Position numbers and translations under genes: made by a program. This document shows positions 11,326 through 24,425 of a stretch of DNA of 64,000 nt, piece after piece (position 1 is the stretch's first letter; every line of letters begins with the position of its first letter). The notes below the pieces were generated by a model. It had not been told where the DNA came from. It worked only from the letters and a program-made list of their open reading frames with translations, and made no database searches. The stretch is from assembly GCF_910591885.1 (NCBI RefSeq), contig NC_063282.1:4528001-4592000 (forward strand). The letters are read 5' to 3'. Origin of the DNA: Bombus terrestris (taxonomy: Eukaryota > Arthropoda > Insecta > Hymenoptera > Apidae).

Positions 11326-14300
11326 GTAAGAAGCCACGTACCTATTTTGCAATTACCTATTCCGATTAATTTGATTAGATCGTTTCGACTGTGGATTGCA
11401 AGCGTTTCGTAGGTTCTGTAATTGGCGGTTGTAAATTTTTCCACCTGGAACTGATCTGTTTTGTCAGAATTAATATCGCGAGTTTTAACGGAGACTTTTA
11501 ATCGAGAGAGATTAGGAATGATTTGAGAGCTGATTAAAATGTTGAAATCGATGGAAAATACGGAGAGCACGTAGGACGTAATAACTGGTAGATCATATCG
11601 CAAGGACAACGTTAATTAACTGTCCAGCAAACAGATTTATCAACGTCGTAAGCTTTGAATATTTTATTTCACAACGACAAAACAATAAAAAATGAAGTCC
11701 CTTTATTTTGTCTGCTAAAACAATGAATAGGAATGAGATTGGATCATAAAAAACGGAGGACCACAGTAGTTTTATGATTGGAGTCAGCAAGGAAATATAT
11801 CACAGATTATAAAGTCGAAGAAATTCTAAAACACCAGAATGTTTGGGCCATATATACACCTACGTCTATATATATCTTCCAAGTATGGACTCTTGTTTCG
11901 AATTCTTTTTTACCAATCTTCCGTTCTGCCTAAAGTTGGGAATCGAGGGCGTGACAGGTTGTGGGAAACGAGCTAATTTCATGGGTTGACAAGCAACCCC
12001 CGCGTTTCTCTGGCGCTTTCCAAGGGTTGCGAGCGGTAATTTCCGGTCGTCGTACGCGGCCAGCATATTTTTGGAATATACTGTTTTGGTAATTTGCGCC
12101 TGTATTTCCGTGGCCGGCGCAAAAAAAAAAAAAAAAAAAAAAAACGCCAGCCTGCATGGGGCACGATAGAGGGTTCCGACGAAATCGGGGAAACTCCAGG
12201 GGGCCGACTACGATCCACGAATCGATTAATCATTCCCGTTTGTATTTACCTTCGTACCTGATCGCTCGTTTCGCTTTTTTCTACCTCTCTTCTCCCTTTA
12301 TGGATCGACCTTTTCGAGATTTCTTCGTTTCTCGAATTCCTCGATTAGGTCTTTTTTTTCTTCTTTTTCTTCCCTCTTTTTCACGCGTCCTACGAATCGC
12401 TATCGCGGGATTTTTCAGCGAGAAGGGAGAACTCTTTCTTCGATGGATTCATCGATCAGGAATTCGTGAAAGAGTTCCATGGCAGCGTGAAAATTCTAAT
12501 GATCGAACGGCATGAGAACGGTTTTAATCGTTTCGTGAATTCTCGTAATGCGTTGCAACTGATTTTGATCGACAGTTTTTCCTTTTTTTTTTTTCTTTTT
12601 TTTCCGAGGAAACGTTCCTGATTCATTTTTTAATCCTGAGAATACTAGGGTTCGATCTTCTTCAGATCCTCCAGTAATTTTCTCACCAGCTTACAGCAAG
12701 TGTTACGTTAAAATGTTGAATTTCAATCTAAAAAGTCGTAGAAAGATACGATAGTATCGTAGAGGGCAAATTAGAATGTTCAACCATGGAATCGTCTATA
12801 GAAAATTGTCACATCTTTTTTCTTTTGTGAATTTCGTTGCGAAACTTTGAATTCGTTTCTAATAAATTTGAGCGAAGTACGTAGATAGCAAACGTAAAAT
12901 ATTCACCCCTGATTTATTTAACCCTTAGAAAACAAGTTTTTTCCTCAACACGTCAACCTCCAATTTACTCGATTTACAAGAGACAAATCACACCACTTCA
13001 CGAGCTTTCCCTTTTCCCACGTAACATGCTGGATGTCTCGAGTCATTCCACGTGGCGATGCATTCGGTACCTGATTTCGTGTTAATTCCATCTGCCTACC
13101 GGTGTCTCCCTTCCCGTGGAAAACGCATCGCAAAGGAAAGGCAGTTTTTGTCGCGCCGGAAATCCTGATTCAACTGCAGCCTCGCCTCTAAGAACGTAAC
13201 CCTTCAGAAATTTTTTGTTTTTCACCAAATACACGCCATATTGTCGTGGGAACTGTATGGAAAAACGCGGCAACGATTTAACCGGGGCTCAGGCAGTAGA
13301 TTAGTGTACTATATTTAAATATCGTCTGGTGGAGGCAGACGCTTTTTCGAGAAACCCATCGAAAACCCCATTCATATATTTCTCTCGAGCACGTTGCCTC
13401 TGTTTCGAGCATCTCCGTTAACGAATATGAATTTCTCTTTTTATTAATGAGCGGCCGAAGATCGTTTTCAGCTGTTGTTTGTACTTTAATCTTTTATAGA
13501 ATGGAGAGCAAAATGTGAAAACAAACGTAAATGCAAATGAAGATTTCGGGCAGAAGATACGACGATAATTTTGTCGATCTCTCTCATTTTAATGTCAGTT
13601 AATGATTAAAGGGTGTATTTTGATATAACATAGATGAAAAGAAGAGCAACTAATTCGATACGAAAGTATAAGCTTTTCGATTATAGACGATGAATCTATG
13701 AAATTTTGTGAAAAAATCAACAGCGTATCTAATATCTAAAACACGATAATCGATGCTTTCGAAATTAATATTTTTCGATAGCGATTGAGATCCGAACGTA
13801 ATCTACGAAACAAGTACTCCTTCTTCTCGTGTTACGTCCAAAATTAGATAATCGGTCGTGCCGAGTCTGGTGAAAAATTGTTACTAATCCTCTTGAAATC
13901 ACTAGATCTAACGATAAGGAAACTCGCGTATTTTTTCGCGCGTAAACCAATAGGCCAAAATTCATTCAGCGATAAGATAATGGCGAAACAAAAAGCATGA
14001 AAATCGACGATGAACAGGGAAACGTCGATATATCGCGTTGCTCCGTATTAATCGAACGATCGAACAATGTCCGCCACGCGGAATCCTTTATCGTTTATTC
14101 TCACGGGAGACATATTGAACAAATTTTTCTCCAGACTGTTCGTGTTCGACCTTTCGAAGATTTCTTGACAGTGAACGTGCTTTGGCTGATTCGCGGACTT
14201 GGATCGATCGGGATCGCTGTCGAAAGAGAGGCGAAACGGTAATCTGGCCAGGCTACACGTGTAGAACACATCTTGGCTGGCGAAGACCTTGAAGGGAGCC

Positions 14301-16460
14301 GCAGCTGCATCCTTGCACCGCCCCGAAGAGAAGGTAAAGGACAAACGTATAATATGATCTAACAGATCGTAGCCGCGCGGCATCGTGCGAATCGCGAAAT
14401 CTCGATCCATAGATCCTCCACGTTCTCTGTCTTTCTCTTACTGCCCCTCTAGCCGGGCCCGATCTTGAAATTTTATCGCTTCGCTTGTGCTTCCATTGTT
14501 TCGTGCTCTGCCAACCGGTATTTATTATTTAATCTTCCTTTTCGTGGGAATAATTGACGCTCGCCAAGTCTCTGTACGAGACTCTCGTGTCATGTATTAC
14601 CTCCCGCGCGTAATGCTTATGTTTCCTTTTCCTTCGTCAAAGATATATGTATATTACAGATTTTCGCGTTCCATCTTTAATCCTACAGAGGATGAACAGT
14701 AACGAATAAGACAGAGGGACGATGAATTATCGGCGCGAGGAATGATTTACATGGCGATAATGGCCGTGATAAAGAACCGTGAAACCTATTCGCTAAATAG
14801 GTCGTAAATAGATCGGCGAGTAGAAGTTTTAACCTGCATCGATATATATTAAATTACATCGGTCTTCGAGTTGCAATTGTTGGAACGTTTCGAGCGTTGT
14901 TGCCTCTAGATCGCTTGAGAAAGCTGGACGTTTTCTTGACTCTCTCGGTAACGATTTAACGCGATCGCTAGGCCCTCGGCAAAGATAATTGATCTATTAG
15001 TGCAGATACTGATAATTGGGCTTATCGTTTAAGCAATTTAACAGCGGCGTGGCCAGTCGACGATCGTCGTTCGTCGAAGGTTGATCACCACTGTGAGCAT
15101 TCAGCGATTCAGGGTCTGTTGGGCCCTTCTACGATAATTACACGGTGCGAGCTGCGAGTCGGCTCAGGAATATATGTTCGATCGGCCGGTTTTTGAATTA
15201 TTTGAAAAGAGACAGACCCTGGTATAACCGCGATATTATGGTATCGCGATTCCTCCTCCTCGAACCTTCGATCCCTTTTCTTCCTTCTTTTTCGACTTTT
15301 TTAACCTCTGCCTCCCGCTCTTTATTTCCTCTTTATTTACTTCTTTTGCATCCTCGCCTCTCTTTGAGCACGGTGCCCAAGCGCGCTTTCGAGAATCGCG
15401 AGAGAACGCTGCTCCGACTTTTTCGACGTCGTCATTCAATTTCCAGCATGAATCTTTCTCGCACTTGCTTTATTATTATTTCTTTTTTGCCCATCTATTA
15501 GTGGTAGATAGGCTGTAGGAAAATCACGAGTGTGAATTTATCTTTTCAATTAAAAATGAGGATCGAGAGTAAATAATAGACGAGCTGCAGACATCTTTCT
15601 GATTTAAATACTTTAACCAACGATTAGATTAGATAAGAATTGTATCAAATTCCATTTTTTTTCCAGTCATTATCTTTTCAGTAGTTTCGATCCACGATAG
15701 TAATTCCGTCGAATTAATTAACAAGAATTCGTGACACGGAGTCGTTCGCTTATCGATGAGACGGTTTATCAGGTTCTGGATCGGGTTCGATAAAAAGAGC
15801 CTCTATGTTGGACATTGCGAATCGCGTGCAGAGATTTATGGCTCGTGATTAGCTAATCAACCCATCTCGATCACGGAGAGGAACGAAATGCATTTTCGAG
15901 GATCGATTTTAAACCCTCTTCCCGTTATTACCTGCCTCAGAAAAACAATGGTCCCCTATAGATGCGCTCGTCCGATCCGAATGGCCACGACGAAACTACA
16001 TTCGTCCCTGGTTGCAGATGTTATAATTTCGAAATAGCATAATTTCCAGCCAGCGATGGAAGATCGGTTTTAGACGGGTGAAAAAAGATGCCAAGTTTCG
16101 AGTATCGCGTTCTCAACGACGACAGAGCCACACACGAATTACGGGAACGTAGATCGAATCAATCCGGCGAAACAGACTTCTTCAAAAACGTGATTTACAA
16201 GGCGAATAAATCACTCAAAAGCGAGATTACATAGTTGAACATTGTTCTCGCGAACTCTGTTAATCGATGCACCGATTCCTTCGTATTAAAATTTGATTTC
16301 CAAAAACGATTCCCCGTTCCCTTGTTCGTATTCACAGGCGCGATCAGTGCCCCCGTGTATAACGATTTTATCGCCTGCTATTAGTTGATTTACTCGTTGT
16401 AACGCTCGATAAGTAAAGATATTTCTACATGAATTCCATTCCGTTCTTTCATTTGTCTTC
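11326..16460. other. non-coding stretch
   Basis: No supported gene. It contains a 24-nt poly-A run at 12.12 kb, isolated pyrimidine-rich patches at 12.24-12.40 and 15.25-15.36 kb, and otherwise mixed AT-rich sequence. Frames of 60-120 codons occur on both strands with no domain or splice evidence. Confidence 0.45.
12121..12144 (+). repeat. poly-A run
   Basis: 24 consecutive A residues between GC-rich flanks (CCGGCGC before, CGCCAGC after). There is no element body or target duplication to suggest retroposition. Confidence 0.9.
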
Positions 16461-16480
16461 ATGCAAATACGAATTTGCAT
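16461..16480. promoter_or_regulatory. inverted pair of octamer (POU-type) sites
   Basis: ATGCAAAT and its exact reverse complement ATTTGCAT are separated by ACGA, giving a 20-bp palindromic arrangement. ATGCAAAT is the consensus octamer bound by Oct/POU-domain factors, and paired sites of this sort can bind POU dimers. That is known for the family; binding here is inference from sequence alone. Confidence 0.4.
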
Positions 16481-16599
16481 AAAAATCCGCGGTCTGCTCA
16501 ATTACAAACGTGGATTTCGATGCACGAGCCTGCATGAAGATACGAGCGAAGAGGATAAGCTCGTTCGACGAGCGTCAAAGGCGAGCGTGTTAAAACGAC

Positions 16600-17050
16600 G
16601 AAAAAGGCGTAGCTATGAATTCTGGAGACAAAGGAGGAATGTAATCAAGAAATCAGGGAACAAGAGAGAGAACGGGGGAGGAGAAGGGACAAGAAGAAGA
16701 CGACGCAGAGGAGAGACAAGATCGGCATTGGCAAAAGGCATAGGTACTGGGCCGGCCGAGATCGCAACAAATGACTGTGTTTAAACTTGAACGTGACAAA
16801 ATTTAAAAATCCCGCCCGAGGCTCGTCGAATGGTGGGGGAGTAAGGGTCCAGCGGCGGCTTAAGGGGTGGGGAGATAAAGGTCTCCCTTTCTTTCTCTTT
16901 CTCCTCTCTCTCTCTCTCTCTCTCTCTTTCTTTTCTATCCCTTTGGCCTGCTTTTACGTCGCTTCGTATTTCGCCTCTCTCCTTTTGTTCTTGGCCAGGC
17001 GCACGCATTTGCGCCGCGATTCGAATTTCTTTTCTCCTGTTCGCTCTCGC
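16600..17050 (+). repeat. purine-rich then pyrimidine-rich region with (CT)12
   Basis: The plus strand is purine-rich at about 16600-16730 and pyrimidine-rich at about 16880-17050, including an uninterrupted (CT)12 at 16904-16927. The overlapping frames on both strands, such as the Arg/Glu-rich minus-strand one at 16781-17149, come from this composition. Confidence 0.65.
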
Positions 17051-17139
17051 GCCAGCCAGACCTCTCGTAATTGGCGCGGCGACTCGGGGGTTGAATTGGG
17101 GTGCGCGTCGATTTGGAACGCCCGAGGCTTGCCCCGAAA

Positions 17140-17367
17140 TTTTAATCAATTCCGACCTTCGCCCTTACCGTTCGCCGTTATTCTTCGTTTCAGCGTTCTT
17201 ACGTTGGAAATTGCTATTAGGAACGAGGAGTCGGTTCGTTGATACGGACTTTATCGATAGATTCGTGGATACTCTGTTCAGGCTGTGGGATACTTTTGAT
17301 CGATTCCGACCTCCTTTGCTATTCATCGTTACTCTTCATTTGAGTATCCTTGGTGTGGAAGCTGTAA
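17140..17367 (+). repeat. degenerate tandem duplication, period about 154 bp
   Basis: The segment starting TTTTAATCAATTCCGACC at 17140 reappears as TTTTGATCGATTCCGACC at 17294. Similarity continues for about 75 bp, through related TTATTCTTCGTTTCAG / TTACTCTTCATTTGAG segments. Two units are visible. The candidate exon at 17194-17363 spans the junction between them. Confidence 0.6.
17194..17363 (+). CDS. weak candidate exon, about 170 nt (unassigned)
   Basis: An acceptor (TTATTCTTCGTTTCAG) and a donor (GAAGCT|GTAAGTACT) bracket a single open frame (FLRWKLLLGTRSRFVDT, then DFIDRFVDTLFRLWDTFDRF). The frame continues past the donor to about 17441. The acceptor lies in one unit of a local tandem duplication and the donor at the end of the other, which makes a chance origin more likely. 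No family is recognised. Confidence 0.13.
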
Positions 17368-17443
17368 GTACTTTCTCGAACCTGTTACGAGATAGTCGAC
17401 TGATACTCGTAGTAGTAAAACTTTTGCACCTTTCAGTATGAAA

Positions 17444-18314
17444 CCTATGCCGTACTTTCTCTTCCAATAAATACAATTGAAATGTTCTATTCATATCTAA
17501 CTTCAAGGCTGTAAAATTCGATTGAAATAAATATTAAAATATATCGTTTTAAATGAATCAAATCTTCGTATTGACTCAAGGATGATGTTAAGCACCGGCC
17601 GATGTCAGTCGGTTCAGTATCCGATAACATTTGGACGGTGGGACCAGCCGTCTTAAAAGTTGATCGCGTGGTCGTCTTAGAAACCAGGAATTCGTATTCC
17701 CGTTCGGCGATGGACGTGGATCGTTACCAGCAGAAAAATCTCCGACAAGCGCGCTTTGGAAGTCCAGCTCGGGAGAAATGCCATGGTCGGGCAATTAATC
17801 ATATTTCGAAAATCATTCCAGCAGCGCTGAGATCTGGCCGGTCAGATAGAGTCGGAGTGCTCCTCGAAACTCCAGAGTCATAGGGAGCCAACTATACGCG
17901 CAGGGTGTTTGACCGAGCAAAGCTCTTTCTCTCCAAAGAATCTTTCTCGTCTGTACCTTCCTCTTTTTTTCTCCTTTTACCTCTCTTCCTACGTTTTCTT
18001 CTTCTTTCCTTTAATACATTCCAACTCGTTCAGAGACTAACCGGAGGGGAAGAAAAGAAGAAAAATGAAAAATTCACCCTTGGACCGTCGGTGGTTCTAA
18101 GCCGGTGGTGGTGGTGTTTCTGTGCTTCACCAACTTCTCTTGGTTGTCGAACCATTTCCGCCGTACGAGATATCTTCATTTGATCCGTGAAAACGAGCTA
18201 CGAAGACGGGCAGAGGCCAATTTCCAAGAAAGACCCGCGCGATCAGACGCGATCGAGGTGTCGATTTCGATCGCACCGAAGAAATAATAATTTCGAACTT
18301 GTACCGTTGCACTG
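17444..18314. other. non-coding stretch
   Basis: No supported gene. A moderate-GC patch at 17.59-17.88 kb has a 93-codon frame without family resemblance. A pyrimidine-rich patch at 17.93-18.01 kb is followed by purine-rich sequence. Confidence 0.4.
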
Positions 18315-18820
18315 CACGGAGGCGAAATCGAAGAAGAAGAGAAGAGCGAAGAAGGTGGACGGTGAAATAAGAGCAACGATTACAAGGGAGGAAAAAAGGG
18401 GAGGGATGCGATGAAGAGAGAGAGAGAGAGACACTGTCTGGTCGTGATGTATTAGTTTCAACGCATACAGAGAACCGTCCCGAGCCTCCGTGGCCATTAC
18501 AATGCGTCGAGGAGCTCTCCAGTTCGAGATATCTCGAATCGGAGCGCGTTCGATTCATTTAAGAGATAAGATCTTTCGTTCGAAATATGAATATTATATT
18601 ATAAGCGCAGTCAGTGCTGGTTTCTCTTCCTTTCGTTCGCTGGCCTTTTGCTCCAGTCTCTCCCCTACTGTTCCTTTCTTTTTCTCTTTCTTTCTCCGTT
18701 TCTTCTTTTTCCCCTGTTCCCTGCGCCTGCCAAACCGAATGCCTGCATTACCACAGCAACTCGACTGTTCCTCCCCCCTCCCCGCTCACCGTCTCACCCT
18801 TTTCTTTCCCGATCCCGATC
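18315..18820 (+). repeat. purine-rich then pyrimidine-rich region with (AG)n
   Basis: Purine-rich at about 18315-18432, ending in a run of AG dinucleotides (18415-18431), then strongly pyrimidine-rich at about 18620-18820. Several mutually overlapping frames rich in Ser, Phe, Leu and Pro fall in the second part and are attributed to composition. Confidence 0.65.
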
Positions 18821-21800
18821 ATCTTCTCCGCAGACCGACAGAACGTGTGATTAATTAACACCTTACGTTTCCACTTTTCAGTTGCTTGCCTCTCCCCCTT
18901 TCGTATCTTATCGAGTACGCCCCCGTTCATGAGTACCAAGCACCTACGAAAAGTTAAAGCTAATTCGAATCTCTCTTCAACGATCCTATCGTTCGGCTAT
19001 CTCGTATTTCTCGTCGTTTTGATTCCACGAACGTCGTGAATGAGCTCGCGAGCCACATTCGACCTGGAAATCTGGAAATTTCGTCCGATGAATCTTAGAT
19101 CGCGTGGCCGTGGGACCGACGTTTAATCGTCGATTCGTCGTTTCTCTTGTTCGTGCAAATCTCTGTCGCGTCTCGAGACTCGCCATTTTACACGAATACA
19201 AAATTCGTACGACGATTTTTCTTGTAACCCGCGTTAAACGTACGAAAGCTACCGGAAAACCTATTGTTCTCCTTAGTCAAGATCTTACCCGGAATTTGTT
19301 CAATTTTCAAGATATTGAAATATTCGGACTCGTGTTGGTAACCTTCGAAGAAAAATTGTACCCGTTACGAAACAACGAAATGTTGTAAATACTTAGTTCA
19401 GTCGTAAATACTAAATATATTAAATTGAAGGAAAGGCAGGAACGTCGCGAAGAAAATGATGGAACTTCAGTTTTTCAATGATAAACAGGCCGTTTCAACT
19501 AAGAGAGGGCTTATGGACGATGGTGTGTACGTGTACGCTGCTTCGTTAAATGAATTAAACTTGACGAAACCCCCGTGGAATCCGTGATCAATCGTCATGA
19601 GAGAGGTAGAGGCTACCATCGCGAATTCCATCGTGTGATCGACAGTCGTACAATAAAGCGGAGCGAGGGGAACGTTCACGTATTGAAAGTGTATCGAGAA
19701 ACCATGCAAGAAGCACGGTTGTTGAGAGGGGGGTGTAAAGAGACTAGAGAACGGATCGTGGGACGTGGACGAGATAATAATAATAGATGATCGTGTATTA
19801 CAAGCTATAAACGTCAGTCGGCTGCGTTTCGTCTTTTATTTTCCGCGAGTGGTCGCGTGTGCACGCGTAAAGCGCGCAAGAACCGCCCCGCTCGCGGTCC
19901 AAGACTTTAACATCCCAGTGTAATCACTTTACCGCAAGCTTTTAAACGACATTCTGATCGTGCGTGTATTCCATCTTATTGTTGCAAGAACCGAGTCGAC
20001 TGTAATTTCACCGATGCTACCGAAGAGAATGAACCGTGGCCTCGCGATCGTAGCTCGCGCGGCCTCCGCCTTATTAGAATTTAGATTGAAAATTAAGGAT
20101 TCTGTATACTTTCGACCCTCGCGGCTCGAGACCATGTCAGGATTCGTTTTCACGAGATGATTACTTTTCCATGTTTCTATCGTTGGACGATACTTTGATC
20201 GTACTCGGATCTTTTCTTCTTCTTTTTATTTATTTATTTATTTTTTTTCGTTCCACACGGCCCCTCGAGTTAAACGTTTGCGTGGCACTAACGCGATACG
20301 TTCCACTAATAAACCTTCTCGTCTCGATGAAAATTGAATTCTAAAGTTATTTCGCACACTACAGTCCTTCCTTTAATCCAACCGCATCGGAGGAAAATAA
20401 TTTGCATTTAGAAAAATATTATCGACCTTTAAATTGGAAAGAATTAATTTCCAAACGATTGATAAATCCAGGCTCATCCTGATTCTTATACCTCGTTCAG
20501 TTATGTTTCTTCTAGCGATCGTCCTAAGATCGATCCTTACACACGTGTTTCAATTTATGAAAATATCATTCCCTTGGTTTCATAGTTAATCGAGTTATAT
20601 AATTCTACTCTCTGAAAGAATCGCTCGAGCAAACACAATGAATTTCTTACAATGATAAACGTAGGACATATTTTATGAAAAATGCGTTTCTATCGCTGCA
20701 TATTTCACAAAATGACTTACAAATATGTACGAAACAGCGAACAGAACTAAACCAAACACTACTATTTACTGGCACTTAATTCTGCGATTATAGCTCTTAG
20801 TCCGGCGTAATTAACAAATAACTAGGTATTTGGAGGGAAATTATTTCACAGATTCGCTGTAGGGCTGGAAGGGCCAGCTGGCCCCGACAGATTGTTTTGT
20901 AAAATAATAAAATCCTCGAACGAGACGTAGTCGGATGATTTTTCGAGGAACGAGCCAGAAAGAATGCTCGGGGTTACAGAAAAGATTCCCGGTGGAATCG
21001 TGGCTCATAGGTGGAGGATTTCGAGCCTTCGTCGTCCCCCTCCACCCCTCCCTCCCGCCCACCGAAAAACCCGAGGCCCCGTTTGGTTACACGTCAGTTT
21101 GAAGAATTCTTCACGAGTCAGAAAAATGAGCATCGTCATGATTTTTGAAAGTAAAAAATGAACGACTCCTGGCCCCGGACTAGAAGGGAGAGAGGAGAAG
21201 AAAAGAGAGAGAGAGAGAGGGAGAGAGACGTATAGGTTGGGGCCCATGGACCCTTTTTCGAGCCAGTCTCCCTGTTTCCTCCCCCGCCACAACCCACCAA
21301 GACCCACACGGTTGTTCACACACGCGGTCGATATGAGTACACGCACGTTGATTTAATCTCCGCGTACGTCCCTTATATGTATGTTAATGTAACGTGCAGG
21401 AGAATCGGGATTAGGTCGGCCAGCGAAGGTAAAATGATATTTCGAACCGAGAGTGAGGTCGTCTTTGAGCATTCTGCACTTGCAGATACCTTCAAGTTCT
21501 ACGGTTGCAAAAAAGGGATGTTTTTAAAATACATCGCACGGAATAGTTAGACGATCGTCGATGTGAACGACTCCATTGTACGAATCAAGTGTTTCTCGTA
21601 ACTGAACTTCATTTCTCTAAGATACGTCGAAACGATTGAAGTTTAATTATTCAAAGGAAGGAAAAGGAAGATTATCCGTTTCGATCGACAAGTTCAGATA
21701 CTTGGTCTTTTCGGGTCGAAGTTCGAATGTCGTACAGGCGTTGTTCGAGGAGCGCGCGAGAAGAAGGCGAACAAGTAAATTGTTCTAAATTACTCGATTT

Positions 21801-23501
21801 CGAACAGCTTGTTACGTTTGCAAATAAAAGTTTCCCGAGGATAGGCGATGACAAATCCACGAAGCTTCCTAAACGATCAATCAAAGGATGACATTTTTCG
21901 ACGTCGAACAGAGTGCGAAGCATTTAACTGGACGACCAATTAGGAGGTCAGTTTCGGAAGTGATTATCGAATTTCAAAATTGCTTATCCCGTTTTTTGTC
22001 TATGGTCGTCGTTTGAGATGGAGAAGCTCGCAGTTTCCACAGGAATCTCATCCTCGCGGAACGAGAACGTGATCTGGACGAAATCACTCACGAGGAAAGA
22101 ATCATCGACACGCGTGCTTCCATAGAAAAGGAAGGAGAGCACGAAAAAGAAGAAAAGGGGAAAGGATGCCCCCTAATTTTTTCGCTACTCGACGAATAAA
22201 CCGAACTTCTCCGTTCCTCTTTTTAATGGTCGCGTTCGCCCGCCTCGAAGCGTCCTCTTTCATTGCTCGGTCCTCGGGGGCATTATCGTGATTATGATTA
22301 TTTAAATTTGTTTCTTTTGCCTTGCGGAGTCGAGAGCGGCGTTTGAGCGGCAGGCCCTATTGTTCGATTATTTGAATATCGAACGTACGCGGACGGACGG
22401 GAATCGATTCGTGGAGCCTAATGGGGATTACACGGCCAATCAGCCTTTGCTAAGGCCCAGCTCTTTCTCCCTCTTCGTTCACCTCCTCTTTTCTACCTCC
22501 TTCTCTCTCATCATCTCCCTCTTTCTCATTCTGAAAAGCATCTCTCATGGTATTTACCGATTAACTCGATCGAGTCCTTAACGATTCCATCAGAAGCATA
22601 GAGATATTGGAAACTGAACGACTTGACACACCATTAATATCAACGTTTTCTCTCCTCTTCTGTCGTGCTAATCTTCGACCAAGTTACGTATTGTACTAAC
22701 CGCTCCAATTTTTTCGTTTGTTACCAGATTTCTTTTTTTCTTTTTTACAATATGCTCGCTTAAATCGATACAACGGTTGAACATTTGGACTCGTTTAGCA
22801 CGTAGGCGTTGTTCGATCCGACTGTACCTGGGTTTGAGCCACTACAAACGAGGATCACGTGTTCGTTGAAGAAAGAAGGAGTAAGAAGAATCCGTTTTCG
22901 TAGGCTTTAGTATGGTTGTTGTGTACGAAATATTAGCTAGCTCGGCTGGATCATTTTTTCATGTCCGATTTCTTCTTCGACAGACCGGGTCCCTAGATCT
23001 TTTCACAGATTGTCATTACGATCAAAGTATTATTAGACTATGTTGTCTCAATCTCCGCTTCGATCTTATTTCGTGATAACGAACGTTCGACGAATTCTAT
23101 TTCTGAATAATCGCGATATTGATAATGATGGAAACGAGCGCTGCGTGACGTCAACCGGTTGAAAAATAATATATACAGTCGGTTTCATTTTCTCGCGTGT
23201 CATCAAGTTTGACGGTTGAGATGAAATTAGAGTTGATTCGTGGTAATCCAGCCGATAAATCGACAGTTGGTTCGATAAACCATCGGTGCCCTCCTTGTAT
23301 TTACTAAATACTCGCGAGATGCGTGTTCCTTTTATTTCATTGCCAGTTGCTCGAGCTCAGGCTCAAACGAGCGCCTCCTCGGGAACTCCATTTTTCACCT
23401 TTATCGTTCCTTAACGCTTTAACTCGAGCGTGGTTTGACGAGCATGCTTTAAAGACGTGTTAATTTTTAAACGTTGAAAGGTCCGCGGCTTCCAGTCGTG
23501 C
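18821..23501. other. non-coding stretch
   Basis: No supported gene. It contains an (AG)n tract at 21204-21228, a TTTA-repeat patch near 20.23-20.25 kb, a purine-rich patch (22.13-22.17 kb) followed by a pyrimidine-rich patch (22.45-22.53 kb), and a full CRE octamer at 23.15 kb. Frames up to about 113 codons overlap on both strands without domain evidence. Confidence 0.45.
23146..23153. promoter_or_regulatory. CRE-type octamer
   Basis: TGACGTCA, the palindromic consensus for CREB/ATF-family bZIP proteins, occurs once here in the context GCGTGACGTCAACCGG. A single 8-bp match is weak evidence for function. Confidence 0.25.
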
Positions 23502-23980
23502 AAACTAAGAAAGATTACCCTAGACCCGCTGATGATGAAGTACTTTCGCAATTTTACATGTCGCCTAATTCGAGAAGCAGCGAAGCTACTTCCTACTTTA
23601 AATCGCTCGATTTTCCAATTACGAATCTCACGATGAAACAGAAATTCCGAAAATTCTTCCTTCTTCGAAACTAAGAAAGATTATCGTCGACCTACAAAGA
23701 CCACGTACCTTCTGAAACCTTACGTGTCACCTGATTCTAGAGACGAAGAATCTGCTTGCGATTGAATCGTTCAATCTTTGAACGAGCAATCTCTGGACGA
23801 AGACGAAAAATTTCCAAGGTATCGAGAATTAAGAAGGGTTACTATGGTCCTACGATGATGGTGTACCTTTTGGAATCTTACGTGTCGCTTAATTCGAGAA
23901 ACAGAGGATCCGTTCCCAATTAAATCGGTCAATTTTCAAAAGAGGAATTCCAAGTTGAAGAAAGACGAAATTTCCAAGGT
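23502..23980 (+). repeat. three-unit degenerate tandem repeat, about 155-166 bp each
   Basis: Units start at about 23502, 23668 and 23826, each opening with a variant of AAACTAAGAAAGATTAC and continuing through conserved blocks (TACGTGTCACCTGATTC / TACATGTCGCCTAATTC / TACGTGTCGCTTAATTC). Substitutions and small indels separate them, so the array is old. In one frame the units share a peptide pattern: TKKDYPRP...YMSPNSR, TKKDYRRP...YVSPDSR, IKKGYYGP...YVSLNSR. Stops interrupt units 2 and 3 and no transcript features are visible, so it is annotated as a repeat rather than a gene. Confidence 0.75.
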
Positions 23981-24009
23981 TGCGCGCTCCGTAAGAAACA
24001 GTACGCGAA

Positions 24010-24425
24010 ACCATTCAGCTGTTTTTCTCTCTTCTCGTACAAAGGTCCCTCCGCTCGTTTACCCAGCTCCCTCTTCTTCGCCGGAGCACTAGCAGTCGCG
24101 GCTGCTTATTAATTTCTCCGTACGGTTTGCTCTCTTTGTGCAACGTTATGGAATCTCTCCGCTGCGTTTCTCGAATCGCTCGTCGATTCTCGATCCCTCC
24201 ATGCTCTCTGATCCATCCCGCGTCCTCCCTTAACGCGTTCTCCTTATTCCTTCTCTTTCGTTCTTCTCCTCTGTGTTCTGTGCGTGGGCAGCCAGCTCTC
24301 GACGTGGTGCGCCACAGAAAAGGAGCCAAAGGCGAAAGGGAAAAAGAAACGAACACGACGACGACGACGACGACGACGAAGAAGAAGAAGAAGAAGACGA
24401 AGACGAAGACGACGAAAGAGAAGAG
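24010..24425 (+). repeat. pyrimidine-rich then purine-rich region with (ACG)n/(AAG)n
   Basis: Pyrimidine-rich at about 24010-24290, then purine-rich with trinucleotide runs of ACG and AAG at 24355-24415. The minus-strand frame of 150 codons and the three plus-strand frames here are homopolymer-like translations of these repeats (Val/Phe runs, or Asp/Glu, Arg, Thr/Lys runs). The order of tracts is opposite to most other such regions in the window. Confidence 0.65.

Noticed and set aside
22092..22116. 25-nt minus-strand micro-exon with a long pyrimidine tract upstream
   Set aside because: The tract is part of a general purine/pyrimidine-biased patch, and the donor alone is not enough at this size.
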